Positions 17,009-27,521 of a stretch of 64,000 nt of DNA are shown piece by piece (position 1 is the stretch's first letter; every line of letters begins with the position of its first letter). The DNA lies in assembly GCA_018673175.1 (NCBI GenBank), contig JABHDF010000057.1, positions 1 through 64,000 on the forward strand, read 5' to 3'. Origin of the DNA: Rhodobiaceae bacterium. GTDB taxonomy: Bacteria > Pseudomonadota > Alphaproteobacteria > RS24. The translations under genes were made by a program, and so were the position numbers. The notes beneath the pieces are model-generated. The model made no database searches. It was not told the DNA's origin and saw nothing but the letters and a program-made list of their open reading frames with translations.

Positions 17009-18976
17009 CTAATTATCCAAGAAACTGCGAAGCTTGCGAGACCGGCTTGGGGGTTTGAGCTTGCGCAAGGCTTTCGCTTCAATTTGGTGAATGCGTTCGC
17101 GCGTTACAGAGAACTGCTGTCCCACTTCTTCCAGCGTATGGTCGGTGTTCATACCAATGCCAAAGCGCATGCGCAAGACGCGTTCTTCGCGCGGCGTTAG
17201 CGAAGCCAAAACCCGCGTAGTGGTGTCGCGCAAGTTCGACTGAATGGCGGCATCAATCGGCAAGATGGCGTTTTTATCTTCGATGAAATCACCCAGCTGA
17301 CTATCTTCTTCGTCGCCAATCGGCGTTTCCAAACTAATCGGCTCTTTGGCGATTTTCAAAACTTTGCGTACTTTATCGAGCGGCATCGAGAGTTTTTCCG
17401 ACAGCTCTTCCGGCGTCGGTTCGCGGCCGAACTCGTGCAGCATTTGGCGCGAGGTACGCACCAGCTTGTTGATGGTCTCAATCATATGCACCGGAATACG
17501 AATGGTGCGCGCTTGGTCGGCAATCGAGCGCGTGATCGCTTGGCGAATCCACCACGTCGCATAGGTCGAGAATTTATACCCACGACGATACTCAAATTTA
17601 TCGACCGCTTTCATCAGACCAATATTGCCCTCTTGAATAAGGTCGAGGAATTGCAGGCCGCGATTGGTATATTTTTTGGCAATGGAAATCACCAGCCGCA
17701 AATTGGCTTCGACCATTTCCTTCTTGGCAATGCGCGCTTCGCGCTCGCCTTTTTGCACAGTGCGCACGATGCGGCGATAATCCGTGATGTTCAGACCCGT
17801 CTCATTGGCCAGCTCTTGAATTTCGCTACGGATGGTTTTCACGTCATCGCGGTTTTTCTGGATGAAGTCTTTCCAGCCCTTGCCCGTCAGACGACCGACA
17901 CGGCGAGACCAATTGGCCTCATATTCATTGCCTTGATATTGCTTCAAAAACTCGTCGCGCGTCACGCCGGTTTTTTGCGCCAAACGCCAAAGCTGCGCCT
18001 CTAGCCCAACCAGTCGTTTGTTAATCGCATAGAGCTGCTCTACCAGAGCCTCGATACGATTGTTGTTGAGCGCTAAACCTTTGACTTCGTGAATAATCTC
18101 GCCGCTCAATTTATCCGAGCGCGTTTGCTGCGCTTTGGTCAGCTCTTTGCCTTCGCTTTGCAGCTCGACGCTTTGGTCTTGCAAACGACGCAATTTTTTA
18201 TACGTCGACGCGATGATGTCGAAACTGCCCAATACTTTTGGCTTCAGTTCCATTTCCATGGCCGAAAGCGACATATTGGCTTCGGCTTCATCATCGTCTT
18301 CATCTGGCTCGCCCTCAGCTTCGCCCGATGGCGCGCCAGATGGAGGCGGCGCCGCACCCGCTGCAGAGCGGTCAATTTTCTTGGCTTCCGGGCCTGCAAA
18401 AGTGGCGTCCAAATCAATAATATCGCGCAGTAAAACTTTGCCTTCGTTCAGCTCGTCGCGCCAAATGATAATCGCCTGAAAAGTCAGCGGGCTTTCGCAA
18501 AGCCCAGCAATCATTGTTTCGCGACCGGCCTCGATGCGTTTGGCAATGGCAATCTCGCCCTCGCGGGACAACAGCTCCACCGAGCCCATTTCGCGCAAAT
18601 ACATCCGCACCGGATCATCCGTGCGATCGCCTGCCGCGCCTGTTTTGGCGGTTTTGGCCACGGCCGATGTGCTGGTGCTGGCGGCCACGGCGGTTTCGCC
18701 GCTTGGCTTGGCGTCGCCGTCTTCTTCGGCTTCGTCGCCATCATCTGTCTCTACAACCGTGATGCCCATCTCCGAAAGCATCGCCATAATATCTTCGATT
18801 TTTTCAGAGGTAAATTCTTCCGGTGGCAAAACCGCGTTGAGCGCGTCAATGGTCACAAAGCCGCTCGATTTAGCAGCCTTGATCATGCGCTTCACATCGC
18901 GATTGTCCATGTCGATAAGTGGGCTGTCGCCTGTTTCGACTTCTTGTTCTTTTGCCTTGGCTTTTTTGGTTGCCAT
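17009..18976 (-). CDS. rpoD: Primary sigma factor RpoD (sigma-70)
   Basis: Housekeeping sigma factor directing RNA polymerase to -35/-10 promoters. The 655 residues show region 1.1 (about 15-80), an acidic Ala/Ser-rich linker (80-120), region 1.2 with [11 protein letters not shown], and the large non-conserved insertion typical of Proteobacteria (about 180-400). Region 2 follows with [20 protein letters not shown] and the [18 protein letters not shown] -10-binding helix, and then region 3. Region 4 contains the [21 protein letters not shown] helix-turn-helix. It follows dnaG by 30 bp, and together with the YqeY gene forms the macromolecular-synthesis type unit yqeY-dnaG-rpoD. Confidence 0.97.
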   Translation of the reverse strand: MATKKAKAKEQEVETGDSPLIDMDNRDVKRMIKAAKSSGFVTIDALNAVLPPEEFTSEKIEDIMAMLSEMGITVVETDDGDEAEEDGDAKPSGETAVAASTSTSAVAKTAKTGAAGDRTDDPVRMYLREMGSVELLSREGEIAIAKRIEAGRETMIAGLCESPLTFQAIIIWRDELNEGKVLLRDIIDLDATFAGPEAKKIDRSAAGAAPPPSGAPSGEAEGEPDEDDDEAEANMSLSAMEMELKPKVLGSFDIIASTYKKLRRLQDQSVELQSEGKELTKAQQTRSDKLSGEIIHEVKGLALNNNRIEALVEQLYAINKRLVGLEAQLWRLAQKTGVTRDEFLKQYQGNEYEANWSRRVGRLTGKGWKDFIQKNRDDVKTIRSEIQELANETGLNITDYRRIVRTVQKGEREARIAKKEMVEANLRLVISIAKKYTNRGLQFLDLIQEGNIGLMKAVDKFEYRRGYKFSTYATWWIRQAITRSIADQARTIRIPVHMIETINKLVRTSRQMLHEFGREPTPEELSEKLSMPLDKVRKVLKIAKEPISLETPIGDEEDSQLGDFIEDKNAILPIDAAIQSNLRDTTTRVLASLTPREERVLRMRFGIGMNTDHTLEEVGQQFSVTRERIHQIEAKALRKLKPPSRSRKLRSFLDN

Positions 18977-19006
18977 GTAAGTCTCCGTGACCCCTCACGA
19001 TTAACA

Positions 19007-20884
19007 TTAAGCTGCGCTATCGTCTCCGCGTTCCAGCGCCGCAATTTCATTCTTTATCGCCAAAAGGCGTTCCAGCGCGTTTTGGGTTCCATCCCGCGCT
19101 AGCTCAATCTCGAGTTCTGCCTCAACCGATTTTTGTTCGGTCGTTAATGTCTGTAATTTATGATGATTGCGCGCCACTTCAAGCCAGCCCGCCAAAACGT
19201 CTTCCAGATCACTTTCCCTGCGCGCAAAACTCATACGCCGAGCTTCTGACATATTTACCAAACGCTCGCAAATTTCCTGCTTTCCCTTGCCTATCAAATG
19301 CCTTGTGAAAGCGCCATTGTCAAGTCCTGCGTCCGTCTCTGTAGGGGCTTCCAGCTCATCGAAATAGTCGATCATCTCAAAGCGCAGAGCGTCCAAAGCC
19401 GATGTTTGTATTTCTAGGGTCTCAAACCTGTCGCGCTCGTGCACCAATAGCGCGGGGTGCTGCAACACACAAAGCACAATCAAAGCCTCGCGGTTCGACC
19501 AATCGGTGACCCCTCTCGAGATGGCGGAGCGGCGCGCTTCCGAAGTCGGCTGCGACCGAAAGCGCGGGTTTTGCTTGGCGCGCGGGCCGCCACGGTTTTG
19601 GTAGGGCACGCCCTGCTCGCCCAATAATTTGTCCAGCCGAGCCTTAATATCTTGCCCATAAAGGGCGCGCACATCTTTATCCCCGACGCGCGCGGTCGCT
19701 TCGCGCAGACGCTTTTTCAGCGCTGCCGCTCGCTCGGGCGTATCCCAGGGGGCGGCTTCAATTTCGCGCTCCCACATTAAATCGATGAGGCTCATGGCTT
19801 TGCCCAAAAGCGCCTGCATGGCTTCGGCCCCGCCTTCGCGCACCACATCATCGGGGTCTTTGCCGGGCGGTAGAATAGCAAAGCGCAGAGAATACCCAGG
19901 TTTTAACAAAGGCAAAGCGCGGTCAATCGCGCGGTAAGCCGCGCGCAAGCCCGCCGCATCGCCATCGAGGCATAAAATCGGCTCGGGCGCCATGCGCCAT
20001 GCGAGGCCGATTTGCTCTTCGGTAATCGCTGTGCCCAGTCCCGCCACCGCATTGATAATGCCCGCGCGCGCCATGCCCACGACATCCATATACCCTTCCG
20101 AGATGAGCACGTTATTGGTGTCATAGGCGGCTTGGCGAGCGCCCGAGAAATTATACAAAACGCGGCTTTTATGAAACAGCGGGGTCTCGGGCGAATTAAG
20201 ATATTTGGCCTTGGCCTCGGCGCTCATCGCGCGTCCGCCAAAAGCAATTACGCGACCGCGCGCATCGTTAATCGGAAAAATAATCCGATCGCGGAAACGG
20301 TCATAAGGCGCTTTATTATCGTCTGGCTTGATGGCCATCCCAGCTTCAACAATTTTATCTAGCCCCATATCGCGCGCGCTCAAATGCTCCACCAAAGCGG
20401 TGCGCGAGCTTGGCCCAAAGCCAATGCGAAAGCGCGTTATCATCTCTTGGCTGACACCGCGCTGCTCAAGATAAGCGCGCGCCTCAGCAGCGGCGGGAGT
20501 TTTAAGCTGCGCTTCAAACCATTTGGCCGAAGCTTCCGTGACATCTAAAAGGCTTGCTTGATTGACCGCGCGCACGGCATCTTGCGGGTCTCGGTCGGGC
20601 ATTTGCATACCCGCCTCAGACGCCAAACGCTCCACCGCCTCTGGAAAACTTAGACCCTCCGTCTCCATGACAAAGTCAAACACCGAGCCGTGGTTGCCGG
20701 TCGAGAAGCAATGGTAAAATTGCTTGTCGTCATTGACGGTGAAAGAAGGGGTTTTTTCAGGCTTAAACGGGCTAAGGCCCACAAATTCACGGCCCCGGCG
20801 TTGCAGCTTAACCTTGCGGCCAACCACGTCGGATACGGAAATTCGATTTCTAATTTCTTCGAGAAAGGTTTGGGGAAACGCCAT
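19007..20884 (-). CDS. dnaG: DNA primase (zinc-ligand residues mostly replaced)
   Basis: Synthesises RNA primers at the replication fork. The 625 residues hold the N-terminal CHC2-type domain, a TOPRIM core (SEGYMDVVGM near residue 262 and the CLDGDAAG motif near 306) and a C-terminal helicase-interacting region. In the zinc-ribbon domain, the usual Cys/His/Cys/Cys set reads Ser38, Lys41, Cys59 and Thr62 (GLSPFKPEKTPSF and YHCFSTG), so only one ligand remains and zinc is probably not bound. I recall similar substitutions in other alphaproteobacterial primases, so this is likely a lineage trait. Co-directional with yqeY (99 bp upstream) and rpoD (30 bp downstream). Confidence 0.96.
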   Translation of the reverse strand: MAFPQTFLEEIRNRISVSDVVGRKVKLQRRGREFVGLSPFKPEKTPSFTVNDDKQFYHCFSTGNHGSVFDFVMETEGLSFPEAVERLASEAGMQMPDRDPQDAVRAVNQASLLDVTEASAKWFEAQLKTPAAAEARAYLEQRGVSQEMITRFRIGFGPSSRTALVEHLSARDMGLDKIVEAGMAIKPDDNKAPYDRFRDRIIFPINDARGRVIAFGGRAMSAEAKAKYLNSPETPLFHKSRVLYNFSGARQAAYDTNNVLISEGYMDVVGMARAGIINAVAGLGTAITEEQIGLAWRMAPEPILCLDGDAAGLRAAYRAIDRALPLLKPGYSLRFAILPPGKDPDDVVREGGAEAMQALLGKAMSLIDLMWEREIEAAPWDTPERAAALKKRLREATARVGDKDVRALYGQDIKARLDKLLGEQGVPYQNRGGPRAKQNPRFRSQPTSEARRSAISRGVTDWSNREALIVLCVLQHPALLVHERDRFETLEIQTSALDALRFEMIDYFDELEAPTETDAGLDNGAFTRHLIGKGKQEICERLVNMSEARRMSFARRESDLEDVLAGWLEVARNHHKLQTLTTEQKSVEAELEIELARDGTQNALERLLAIKNEIAALERGDDSAA

Positions 20885-20983
20885 GGCCCTATTTTACGCG
20901 CTTATCGGCTGTGCCGCCATGGCGATAATGAGCACGAGCCATGCAAACAGCATATTTCTTGTGAATGAAACTGAAAACGGCGT

Positions 20984-21442
20984 TTAGCTGAGGCGCTGTT
21001 TGACCAAACCGCCGGCTTTGCCAAAGTCCATCTGTCCGGCATATTTGCCTTTCAAGACGCCCATAACTTTGCCCATGTCTTTCAAGGATTGTGCGCCCAC
21101 CTCTGTGCAAGCGGCGTCGACGGCACTGGCCACATCTTCATCGCTGAGTTGGGCAGGCAGAAATTCTTCAATGACAAGTATCTCGGCGCGCTCTTGCTCG
21201 GCCAATTCCAACCGACCCGCTTCTTCATAGGTGGTGGCGGCCTCTTGGCGTTGCTTTACCATTTTGGCAAGAATTTCTAGAATTTGGTCGTCGCTGACGC
21301 CATCGCCATTATCAGCGCTGCGGGCGGCGATATCTCGGTCTTTAATGGCTGCCATAATCAGGCGCAAAGTCGAGACACGAATTTTGTCTTGGGCCTTAAC
21401 CGCTGTCTTCAGCGCTTCTGTGAACCGCTCTTGCATGGTCAA
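20984..21442 (-). CDS. GatB/YqeY-domain protein
   Basis: A 152-residue all-helical protein of the YqeY family, sharing the C-terminal domain of GatB, the tRNA amidotransferase subunit. Recognisable are the N-terminal RVSTLRLIMAAIKDRDIAAR helix, the middle KMVKQRQEAATTYEEAGR segment and the end MGKVMGVLKGKYAGQMDFGKAGGLVKQRL. Its molecular role is not established; a tRNA-binding function is inferred from the GatB relation. It heads the yqeY-dnaG-rpoD unit, an order common in Proteobacteria. Confidence 0.88.
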   Translation of the reverse strand: MTMQERFTEALKTAVKAQDKIRVSTLRLIMAAIKDRDIAARSADNGDGVSDDQILEILAKMVKQRQEAATTYEEAGRLELAEQERAEILVIEEFLPAQLSDEDVASAVDAACTEVGAQSLKDMGKVMGVLKGKYAGQMDFGKAGGLVKQRLS

Positions 21443-21771
21443 ACTCCTTGAAGGTCATTTGTTTCCCTGACCCTCCAAAATGGAAATCATGTCAGCGAAA
21501 GCTTGATATATGCCAAAGCACATAGTTTGGCAATGCTTCAAATCAGGTCCGAAATTTCGCGCAAGAATCGTCATTTGCCGATATGCTTCCCAACCTGGGC
21601 GGAATCGTGCCGGCGCCTGGGACATCGGGGTAACGGGCCTTCAAAAACAGTTTAAGCTATTGTTTTAATTGTAAGTTTTAGCCCACAAGAATCGGCATAA
21701 GATAGCTTGACGAGAAGCCCTGCTTTATATAGTTTCCCGTCAATTTGGCTCACGCAGAAAATAGGGTTTTT
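21443..21771. other. Divergent intergenic region between yqeY and the carA leader
   Basis: A 329-bp stretch without a convincing gene. It must carry the yqeY promoter (minus) and the carA promoter (plus). A weak sigma-70-like candidate for carA is TTGACG at 21707-21712 with TATAGT at 21728-21733, but the spacing of 15 bp is short. No tRNA, known riboswitch or structured RNA was recognised. Confidence 0.45.
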
Positions 21772-21921
21772 ATGAGGGTTCTCAGCATTGTTCACGCCTC
21801 GGTCGCACCAGCGGCAGAGGCCTTTTTTTTGCGTTTTTCCGAAGTGTTTAAACCTGTTTTGTCGCCTGTTCGTGGGCTGGCCAATCGTTCTACAAGCAAC
21901 CTATGGGGAGCCCTCACATGA
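21772..21921 (+). CDS. Possible 49-codon leader ORF overlapping the carA start
   Basis: An uninterrupted ATG-initiated frame of 49 codons ends in TGA that shares bases with the carA ATG (ACATGAG). The peptide begins MRVLSIVHASV and contains FFLRF where the frame crosses a T8 run. The ribosome binding site is weak (TAGGG nine bases upstream). The frame contains a terminator-like hairpin (21796-21830). The layout recalls leader-peptide attenuation of pyrimidine genes such as pyrBI of E. coli, but a chance open frame is possible. No database relationship is claimed. Confidence 0.35.
   Translation: MRVLSIVHASVAPAAEAFFLRFSEVFKPVLSPVRGLANRSTSNLWGALT
21796..21830 (+). terminator. Terminator-like hairpin with T8 run upstream of carA
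   Basis: GCCTC (21796-21800) pairs with GAGGC (21817-21821), with an inner CGC/GCG pairing and an ACCA loop, followed after one C by eight T residues on the coding strand. It lies in the carA 5' leader about 90 bp before the start codon, so it could act as an attenuator rather than a gene-end terminator. The stem is short and interrupted, so strength is uncertain. Confidence 0.45.
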
Positions 21922-23114
21922 GTGCCGATACATCCGTTTGGCAACCAGCCAAAAAAACCGCCCTCCTGCTCACCGCCAATGGCGAAGCCTTTTATGGTTA
22001 CGGGCTTGGCGCTGCGGGCCACACGCTCGGCGAGGTTTGCTTCAACACAGCCATGACGGGCTATCAGGAGATCCTCACCGATCCGTCCTATAAAGAGCAA
22101 ATCGTCACTTTCACCTTTCCCCACATCGGCAATGTTGGCACCAATGACGACGATGGCGAAACCTCCAACCCGCAAGTGTCGCGGGCAGCCAACGGGTTGA
22201 TTATCCGCGAGGCCATTACCAATCCATCTAATTACCGCAACACGATGCACTTGAATGACTGGCTGGTCAGCAAGGGTCTCATCGGCATCAGCGGCATCGA
22301 CACACGCACCATCACCGCGCACATTCGCGACCACGGCATGTTTAATGCCATCTTGGCGCACGCCCCGGACGCAGAGTTTGATATCCCCGCGCTGCAAGCC
22401 GAGTTGGATAAATTTGCCGGCCTAGAAGGCGCCGATTTGGCCGCCGAGGTGACCAGTCAAACCGCTTATGAGTGGAACCAAACGCGCTGGGAATGGAACC
22501 AAGGGTTTTCGGAAAATGACCCAAAGACCCAAGGCATGCCGCATGTTGTGGCGCTAGATTATGGCGTGAAGAAAAATATTCTACGCTGCTTGGCGCAAGC
22601 GGGCTGCCGCGTCTCGGTGGTTCGCGCCTCGGCTTCGGCAGAAGAAATTCTGGCGCAAAACCCAGACGGTATCTTTTTGTCCAATGGCCCCGGCGACCCT
22701 GCCGCAACGGGCGAGTATGCGGTTGGCGAAATCAAAAAATTAGTCGCCAGCGGTAAGCCGGTGTTTGGCATCTGCTTGGGCCACCAAATGCTGGCCCGCG
22801 CGCTGGGTGCCAAAACCGTAAAAATGAAACAGGGCCATCATGGCGCCAATCATCCGGTGAAAGATTTGACCACGGGCAAAGTCGAAATTACGTCGATGAA
22901 CCATGGCTTCACCGTCGACCGCGACAGCCTTCCCGATACCGTGGAAGAGACGCACACCAGCTTGTTCGACCAAACCAATTGTGGCATTGCCCTGAAGGGC
23001 GCGCCCGTCTTCTCGGTGCAATATCACCCTGAAGCCTCACCTGGCCCCCAAGACAGCCATTATCTTTTTGACCGCTTTGTGGCCTCCATGAGTAGCCAAC
23101 GAGGAGACGCGTAA
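21918..23114 (+). CDS. carA: Carbamoyl-phosphate synthase small subunit
   Basis: Glutaminase subunit that supplies ammonia to CarB for carbamoyl phosphate, precursor of arginine and pyrimidines. The 398 residues contain the N-terminal CPSase_sm domain ([21 protein letters not shown] near 40) and a class I glutamine amidotransferase domain with FGICLGHQ (nucleophile Cys286) and the [10 protein letters not shown] histidine/glutamate end. The ATG at 21918 has GGGGAG eight bases upstream; an in-frame ATG at 21903 is less likely because this ribosome binding site would lie inside the gene. It overlaps carB by one base (TAATG). Confidence 0.96.
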   Translation: MSADTSVWQPAKKTALLLTANGEAFYGYGLGAAGHTLGEVCFNTAMTGYQEILTDPSYKEQIVTFTFPHIGNVGTNDDDGETSNPQVSRAANGLIIREAITNPSNYRNTMHLNDWLVSKGLIGISGIDTRTITAHIRDHGMFNAILAHAPDAEFDIPALQAELDKFAGLEGADLAAEVTSQTAYEWNQTRWEWNQGFSENDPKTQGMPHVVALDYGVKKNILRCLAQAGCRVSVVRASASAEEILAQNPDGIFLSNGPGDPAATGEYAVGEIKKLVASGKPVFGICLGHQMLARALGAKTVKMKQGHHGANHPVKDLTTGKVEITSMNHGFTVDRDSLPDTVEETHTSLFDQTNCGIALKGAPVFSVQYHPEASPGPQDSHYLFDRFVASMSSQRGDA

Positions 23115-26100
23115 TGCCAAAACGTACAGACATAAAAAGCATCCTAATTATTGGCGCTGGCCCGATTGTTATCGGCCAGGCTTGCGAGTTTGATTATTCG
23201 GGCACACAAGCCTGCAAAGCGCTTCGCGAAGAAGGCTACCGGGTTATTTTGGTGAACTCGAACCCCGCCACAATTATGACCGACCCCGAGCTGGCCGATG
23301 CCACGTATATTGAGCCGATTACGCCCGAACTGGTGGCCAAGATTATCGAGAAAGAGCGCCCCGACGCCGTACTGCCCACCATGGGCGGACAGACCGCGCT
23401 CAACACCGCCATCGCTTTATCGGAAGATGGCACGCTGGAAAAATTTGGCGCGCAGCTCATTGGCGCCGATTTGGAAGCCATTAACAAAGCCGAAGACCGT
23501 CAATTGTTCCGCCAAGCGATGGATAAAATTGGTCTCGAAAGCCCGCGCTCTGATGTGGCGCATACGGTGGAAGAGGCGCTGGTCGCGCTAGAAAAAGTTG
23601 GCCTGCCAACCATCATTCGCCCAAGCTTTACTATGGGCGGCACCGGTGGCGGTATTGCTTATAATAAGGAAGAGTTTCTGCAAATCGTCGAAGGCGGCTT
23701 GGATGCCTCGCCGGTTACCGAAGTGCTTATCGAAGAAAGCGTTTTGGGCTGGAAAGAATATGAGATGGAAGTGATGCGCGACACCGCCGACAATTGCATT
23801 ATTATTTGCTCGATTGAAAACATCGACCCGATGGGCGTGCACACAGGCGACAGTATTACCGTTGCCCCTGCCCTGACCCTGAGTGATCGGGAATATCAAA
23901 TTATGCGCAACGCCTCGATTGCCGTGTTGCGCGAAGTCGGTGTAGAGACCGGTGGCTCGAACGTGCAATTTGCTGTGAACCCAGCCGATGGCCGTTTGGT
24001 GGTTATTGAAATGAACCCGCGCGTGTCGCGCTCGTCTGCTTTGGCCTCGAAAGCCACGGGTTTCCCGATTGCTAAAATCGCGGCGAAATTGGCGGTTGGC
24101 TATACGCTCGACGAATTGATGAACGACATTACGGGCGTGACGCCAGCCAGCTTTGAGCCCAGCATTGATTATGTTGTGACGAAAATTCCACGCTTTGCTT
24201 TTGAAAAATTCCCCGGCGCCGAGCCTTATCTTACCACCGCCATGAAATCGGTTGGCGAAGCCATGGCCATTGGCCGCAACTTTAAAGAGAGTTTGCAAAA
24301 AGCCCTGCGCTCTTTGGAAACCGACCTAACCGGATTAAACGCTCCCGAAGGCGCGCCCGATATGTCGACCGAACAAGGCGTTGCCGATATGCGCGCCGCC
24401 CTCACCACGCCGACACCTGACCGCCTGCTGATGGCTGCCCATGCGTTGCGCCAAGGCATGGCGCAAGCCGAAGTCTGTGCCCTCGCGCATTTCGACCCTT
24501 GGGTGATGGAACAATTAGGCGAGCTGATTGATATGGAAGCCAAAGTTAGCGAGCACGGCCTGCCCGACAATGAAGAAGCCATGCGTATGGTCAAAGGAAT
24601 GGGCTTTTCTGATGCCCGGTTGGCTGAGCTGACCGGCGGCGACGAAGATAGCGTAAGCCAAGTGCGCCGCGATATGGGTGTGCGTCCTTATTATCGCCAA
24701 ATCGACACATGCGCGGCTGAATTTAAAGCCAGCACGCCGTATCTTTATTCGAGCTATGACCCAGCTTGTGTGCTGGATGGGCAAAACGAAGCGATGCCAA
24801 GTGGTCGCAAAAAAGCGGTTATTCTGGGCGGTGGCCCAAACCGTATTGGCCAAGGCATTGAATTTGATTATTGCTGCTGCCATGCCGCTTTCGCGCTGGA
24901 AGATGCCGATATCGAAAGCATTATGGTCAATTGCAATCCGGAAACCGTATCGACCGATTATGATACGTCCGACCGATTGTATTTTGAGCCGCTGACCCAA
25001 GAAGATGTGCTGGAACTGCTGCATTGCGAAATGCAGGCGGGAACCTTAGCTGGAGTGATTGTGCAATTTGGTGGGCAGACCCCGTTGAAACTTTCGCAAG
25101 CGCTGGAAAAAGCTGGGATTCCTATTTTGGGCACCGACCCGGACGCCATTGACTTGGCCGAAGACCGTGACCGCTTTAAAGATTTATTAGAGCGTTTGAA
25201 CTTGCGCCAGCCCCCCAATGGCATTGCGCGCTCGGCCGAACAGGCCCGCGCCATTGCCGCGGATATTGGCTTTCCCGTCGTAATTCGCCCGTCTTATGTT
25301 TTGGGTGGCCGCGCCATGGAAATCGTCAGCAATGACACCCAGCTAGAGCGCTATATGCGCGAGGCCGTGGTGGTATCTGGCGACAGCCCGGTTCTCATCG
25401 ATGGCTATTTGCGCGATGCGACGGAGTTGGATGTCGATGTGTTGAGCGATGGCACCGATGTATTTGTGTCGGGCATTCTCGAACACATCGAAGAAGCGGG
25501 TGTGCATTCGGGCGATAGTGCTTGTTCTATGCCGCCGCATAGCCTGGCCAAACCGATTATTGCCGAGCTGGAACGCCAAGCCACGGATATGGCGAAAGCG
25601 CTGAATGTTGTCGGCCTGATGAACGTGCAATTTGCGGTGCAAGGCGAAGATATTTTCGTCATCGAAGTGAACCCGCGCGCTAGCCGCACGGTGCCTTTTG
25701 TGGCCAAAGTATTGGGCCAACCGATTGCCAATATCGCCGCCCGCCTGATGGCTGGCGCCAAGCTTTCTGAGTTCAATTTGACCAAGCTGGACTACGACCA
25801 TATTGCGGTAAAAGAGAGCGTATTTCCTTTCGCTCGCTTCCCCGGCGTCGATACGGTTTTGGGGCCAGAGATGCGCTCCACCGGCGAAGTTATGGGCCTC
25901 GATATGGATTTCGCGACCGCTTTCGCCAAAAGCCAATTGGGCAGCGGCACGCATTTGCCAGATGGTGGAACGGTGTTTCTTTCGGTCCGCGAGAACGATA
26001 AACAGCGCGCCGTCGCGCCTGCCAAACGCCTCACAGAGCTGGGTTTCAATCTCGTTGCCACCCGCGGCACGGCCCGTTTCTTGAGCGACAATGGCGTGAG

Positions 26101-26377
26101 CGTTGAGCCCATTAATAAAGTGATGGAGGGGCGTCCTCATATTGTCGATGCGATGAAAAATGACGCGGTGCAATTGGTGGTCAACACCACCGAGGGCGAG
26201 CAATCTTTGGCCGATAGTAAATCCATCCGGCGCACGGCCCTAGAGATGAAAATTCCCTATCACACCACTTTGGCTGGCGCCGAAGCGGCCGTGTCGGCGA
26301 TTGCCGCCTTACGGGACAATTCGTTGAGCGTAACCAGCCTGCAAGATTATGGGGCGCGACGCGCGGCGAAAAATTAG
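23114..26377 (+). CDS. carB: Carbamoyl-phosphate synthase large subunit
   Basis: Makes carbamoyl phosphate from bicarbonate, two ATP and ammonia delivered by CarA. The 1087 residues show the expected internal duplication: two ATP-grasp halves (about 1-400 and 555-930), each beginning with a GxGPIxIGQ-type loop ([18 protein letters not shown] and [21 protein letters not shown]). An oligomerisation domain (about 405-550) lies between them, and a C-terminal MGS-like regulatory domain (about 940-1080) follows. The length is normal. Translation is coupled to carA through the TAATG overlap. Confidence 0.98.
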   Translation: MPKRTDIKSILIIGAGPIVIGQACEFDYSGTQACKALREEGYRVILVNSNPATIMTDPELADATYIEPITPELVAKIIEKERPDAVLPTMGGQTALNTAIALSEDGTLEKFGAQLIGADLEAINKAEDRQLFRQAMDKIGLESPRSDVAHTVEEALVALEKVGLPTIIRPSFTMGGTGGGIAYNKEEFLQIVEGGLDASPVTEVLIEESVLGWKEYEMEVMRDTADNCIIICSIENIDPMGVHTGDSITVAPALTLSDREYQIMRNASIAVLREVGVETGGSNVQFAVNPADGRLVVIEMNPRVSRSSALASKATGFPIAKIAAKLAVGYTLDELMNDITGVTPASFEPSIDYVVTKIPRFAFEKFPGAEPYLTTAMKSVGEAMAIGRNFKESLQKALRSLETDLTGLNAPEGAPDMSTEQGVADMRAALTTPTPDRLLMAAHALRQGMAQAEVCALAHFDPWVMEQLGELIDMEAKVSEHGLPDNEEAMRMVKGMGFSDARLAELTGGDEDSVSQVRRDMGVRPYYRQIDTCAAEFKASTPYLYSSYDPACVLDGQNEAMPSGRKKAVILGGGPNRIGQGIEFDYCCCHAAFALEDADIESIMVNCNPETVSTDYDTSDRLYFEPLTQEDVLELLHCEMQAGTLAGVIVQFGGQTPLKLSQALEKAGIPILGTDPDAIDLAEDRDRFKDLLERLNLRQPPNGIARSAEQARAIAADIGFPVVIRPSYVLGGRAMEIVSNDTQLERYMREAVVVSGDSPVLIDGYLRDATELDVDVLSDGTDVFVSGILEHIEEAGVHSGDSACSMPPHSLAKPIIAELERQATDMAKALNVVGLMNVQFAVQGEDIFVIEVNPRASRTVPFVAKVLGQPIANIAARLMAGAKLSEFNLTKLDYDHIAVKESVFPFARFPGVDTVLGPEMRSTGEVMGLDMDFATAFAKSQLGSGTHLPDGGTVFLSVRENDKQRAVAPAKRLTELGFNLVATRGTARFLSDNGVSVEPINKVMEGRPHIVDAMKNDAVQLVVNTTEGEQSLADSKSIRRTALEMKIPYHTTLAGAEAAVSAIAALRDNSLSVTSLQDYGARRAAKN

Positions 26378-26484
26378 CCTCAAAAAACTTGGCATTTGCT
26401 AAGCTTTTGTGAAACAATTTGGAACGATAAAAATTAGGGACAGACTTGCCGCTCGCAACCCGCGTTTGGCGAAGGAGTGATAGT

Positions 26485-26958
26485 ATGGAAAAAGTGCCAA
26501 TGACTGCTGGCGGCTATGAGGCGTTAGACCTTGAGCTGAAACGCCTCAAAGGTCCCGAACGCCATCGCATTATTAAAGCGATTGCCGAAGCGCGGGCCCA
26601 TGGCGACTTGTCCGAGAACGCCGAGTATCACGCGGCCAAAGAACAGCAGAGCCATAACGAAGGCCGCTTGATGGAACTCGAAGAAATGATCAATCTCGCC
26701 GATGTCATCGACGTCGGCGCCATGAGCGGCAATACCGTGAAATTCGGCGGCACCGTTCACCTTGTCGACGAGGACACGGAAGAAGAAAAAACCTATCAAA
26801 TTGTCGGTGACTTTGAAGCCAATGTCGAAGAAGGCAAAATTTCCATATCCTCGCCCATCGCCCGCGCCCTCATCGGCAAAGAAGTTGGCGATAGCGTAGA
26901 AGTAAACACCCCTGGCGGTGGCAAATCCTACGAGATTTTGGGCGTTAAATTTATCTAA
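26485..26958 (+). CDS. greA: Transcript cleavage factor GreA
   Basis: Rescues backtracked RNA polymerase by stimulating cleavage of the transcript 3' end through its secondary channel. The 157 residues form the N-terminal coiled coil with the acidic tip signature [18 protein letters not shown] (Asp and Glu catalytic tip) and the C-terminal FKBP-like domain with [11 protein letters not shown]. The frame is open 13 codons further upstream, but the ATG at 26485 has GAAGGAG eight bases upstream and gives the standard length. It lies 107 bp after carB, a link seen in many Proteobacteria. Confidence 0.96.
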   Translation: MEKVPMTAGGYEALDLELKRLKGPERHRIIKAIAEARAHGDLSENAEYHAAKEQQSHNEGRLMELEEMINLADVIDVGAMSGNTVKFGGTVHLVDEDTEEEKTYQIVGDFEANVEEGKISISSPIARALIGKEVGDSVEVNTPGGGKSYEILGVKFI

Positions 26959-26963
26959 CGAAC

Positions 26964-27443
26964 TTACTTAATATGGCTCAGCGGCAGGCTGACATCGCCC
27001 TTCGAGCGGCGGATGGTCAGCGAGGTGCGCACATTGGCAACATTGGGCGCCGACGTTAGCTTTTGGGTGAGGAACTCTTGAAAGCTCTCCAAATCGGTGG
27101 ATACGCATTTCAAGATGAAATCAATTTCACCATTCAGCATGTGGCATTCTAAAACCTCGGGCCATTCGCTGACGCGCGCTTCGAAAGCTTGCAAATCGAC
27201 CTCGGCTTGGCTTTCCAGCCCGACCATGGCAAACACCGTGACGCCCAAACCCAACATATTGGCATCGACGCGGGCGCGATACCCTTGGATGAAACCCGCC
27301 TCTTCCAAAGCCCGAACGCGGCGCAGACAAGGCGGCGCAGAAATTTCGACTTGTTTGGCCAGCTCGACATTGGTAATGCGTCCATTGGCTTGCAAAATCT
27401 CTAGGATTTTCAAATCGATTGGGTCTAATCTTGGTTTCTTCAC
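26964..27443 (-). CDS. Lrp/AsnC-family transcriptional regulator
   Basis: A 159-residue leucine-responsive-type regulator. The N-terminal winged helix is LDPIDLKILEILQANGRITNVELAKQVEIS with the recognition helix PPCLRRVRALEEAGFI, and the C-terminal RAM (ligand-binding) domain covers about 70-145. The frame is open far upstream but lacks an ATG; the GTG at 27443 fits the family beginning and has an AGGAAA motif about 12 bases upstream. Divergent from the ELM1-family gene with a 78-bp gap that probably contains its operator. Effector and targets unknown. Convergent with greA with only 5 bp between. Confidence 0.88.
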   Translation of the reverse strand: MKKPRLDPIDLKILEILQANGRITNVELAKQVEISAPPCLRRVRALEEAGFIQGYRARVDANMLGLGVTVFAMVGLESQAEVDLQAFEARVSEWPEVLECHMLNGEIDFILKCVSTDLESFQEFLTQKLTSAPNVANVRTSLTIRRSKGDVSLPLSHIK

Positions 27444-27521
27444 AACAGTTTTTCGTTTCCTGAAACGCTTTCGCAGAGTAATAATAATACCGGATTTTGT
27501 AATAAATGAACAGTCATTGAA

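Noticed and set aside
20690-20968. Short plus-strand frames overlapping the dnaG 5' end
   Set aside because: No ribosome binding site or family signal; contained in or opposite to dnaG and its leader.
21443-21771. Possible 6S or other structured RNA in the 329-bp gap
   Set aside because: The region has GC-rich patches but no arrangement I recognise as a known RNA family; not supportable without covariance search.
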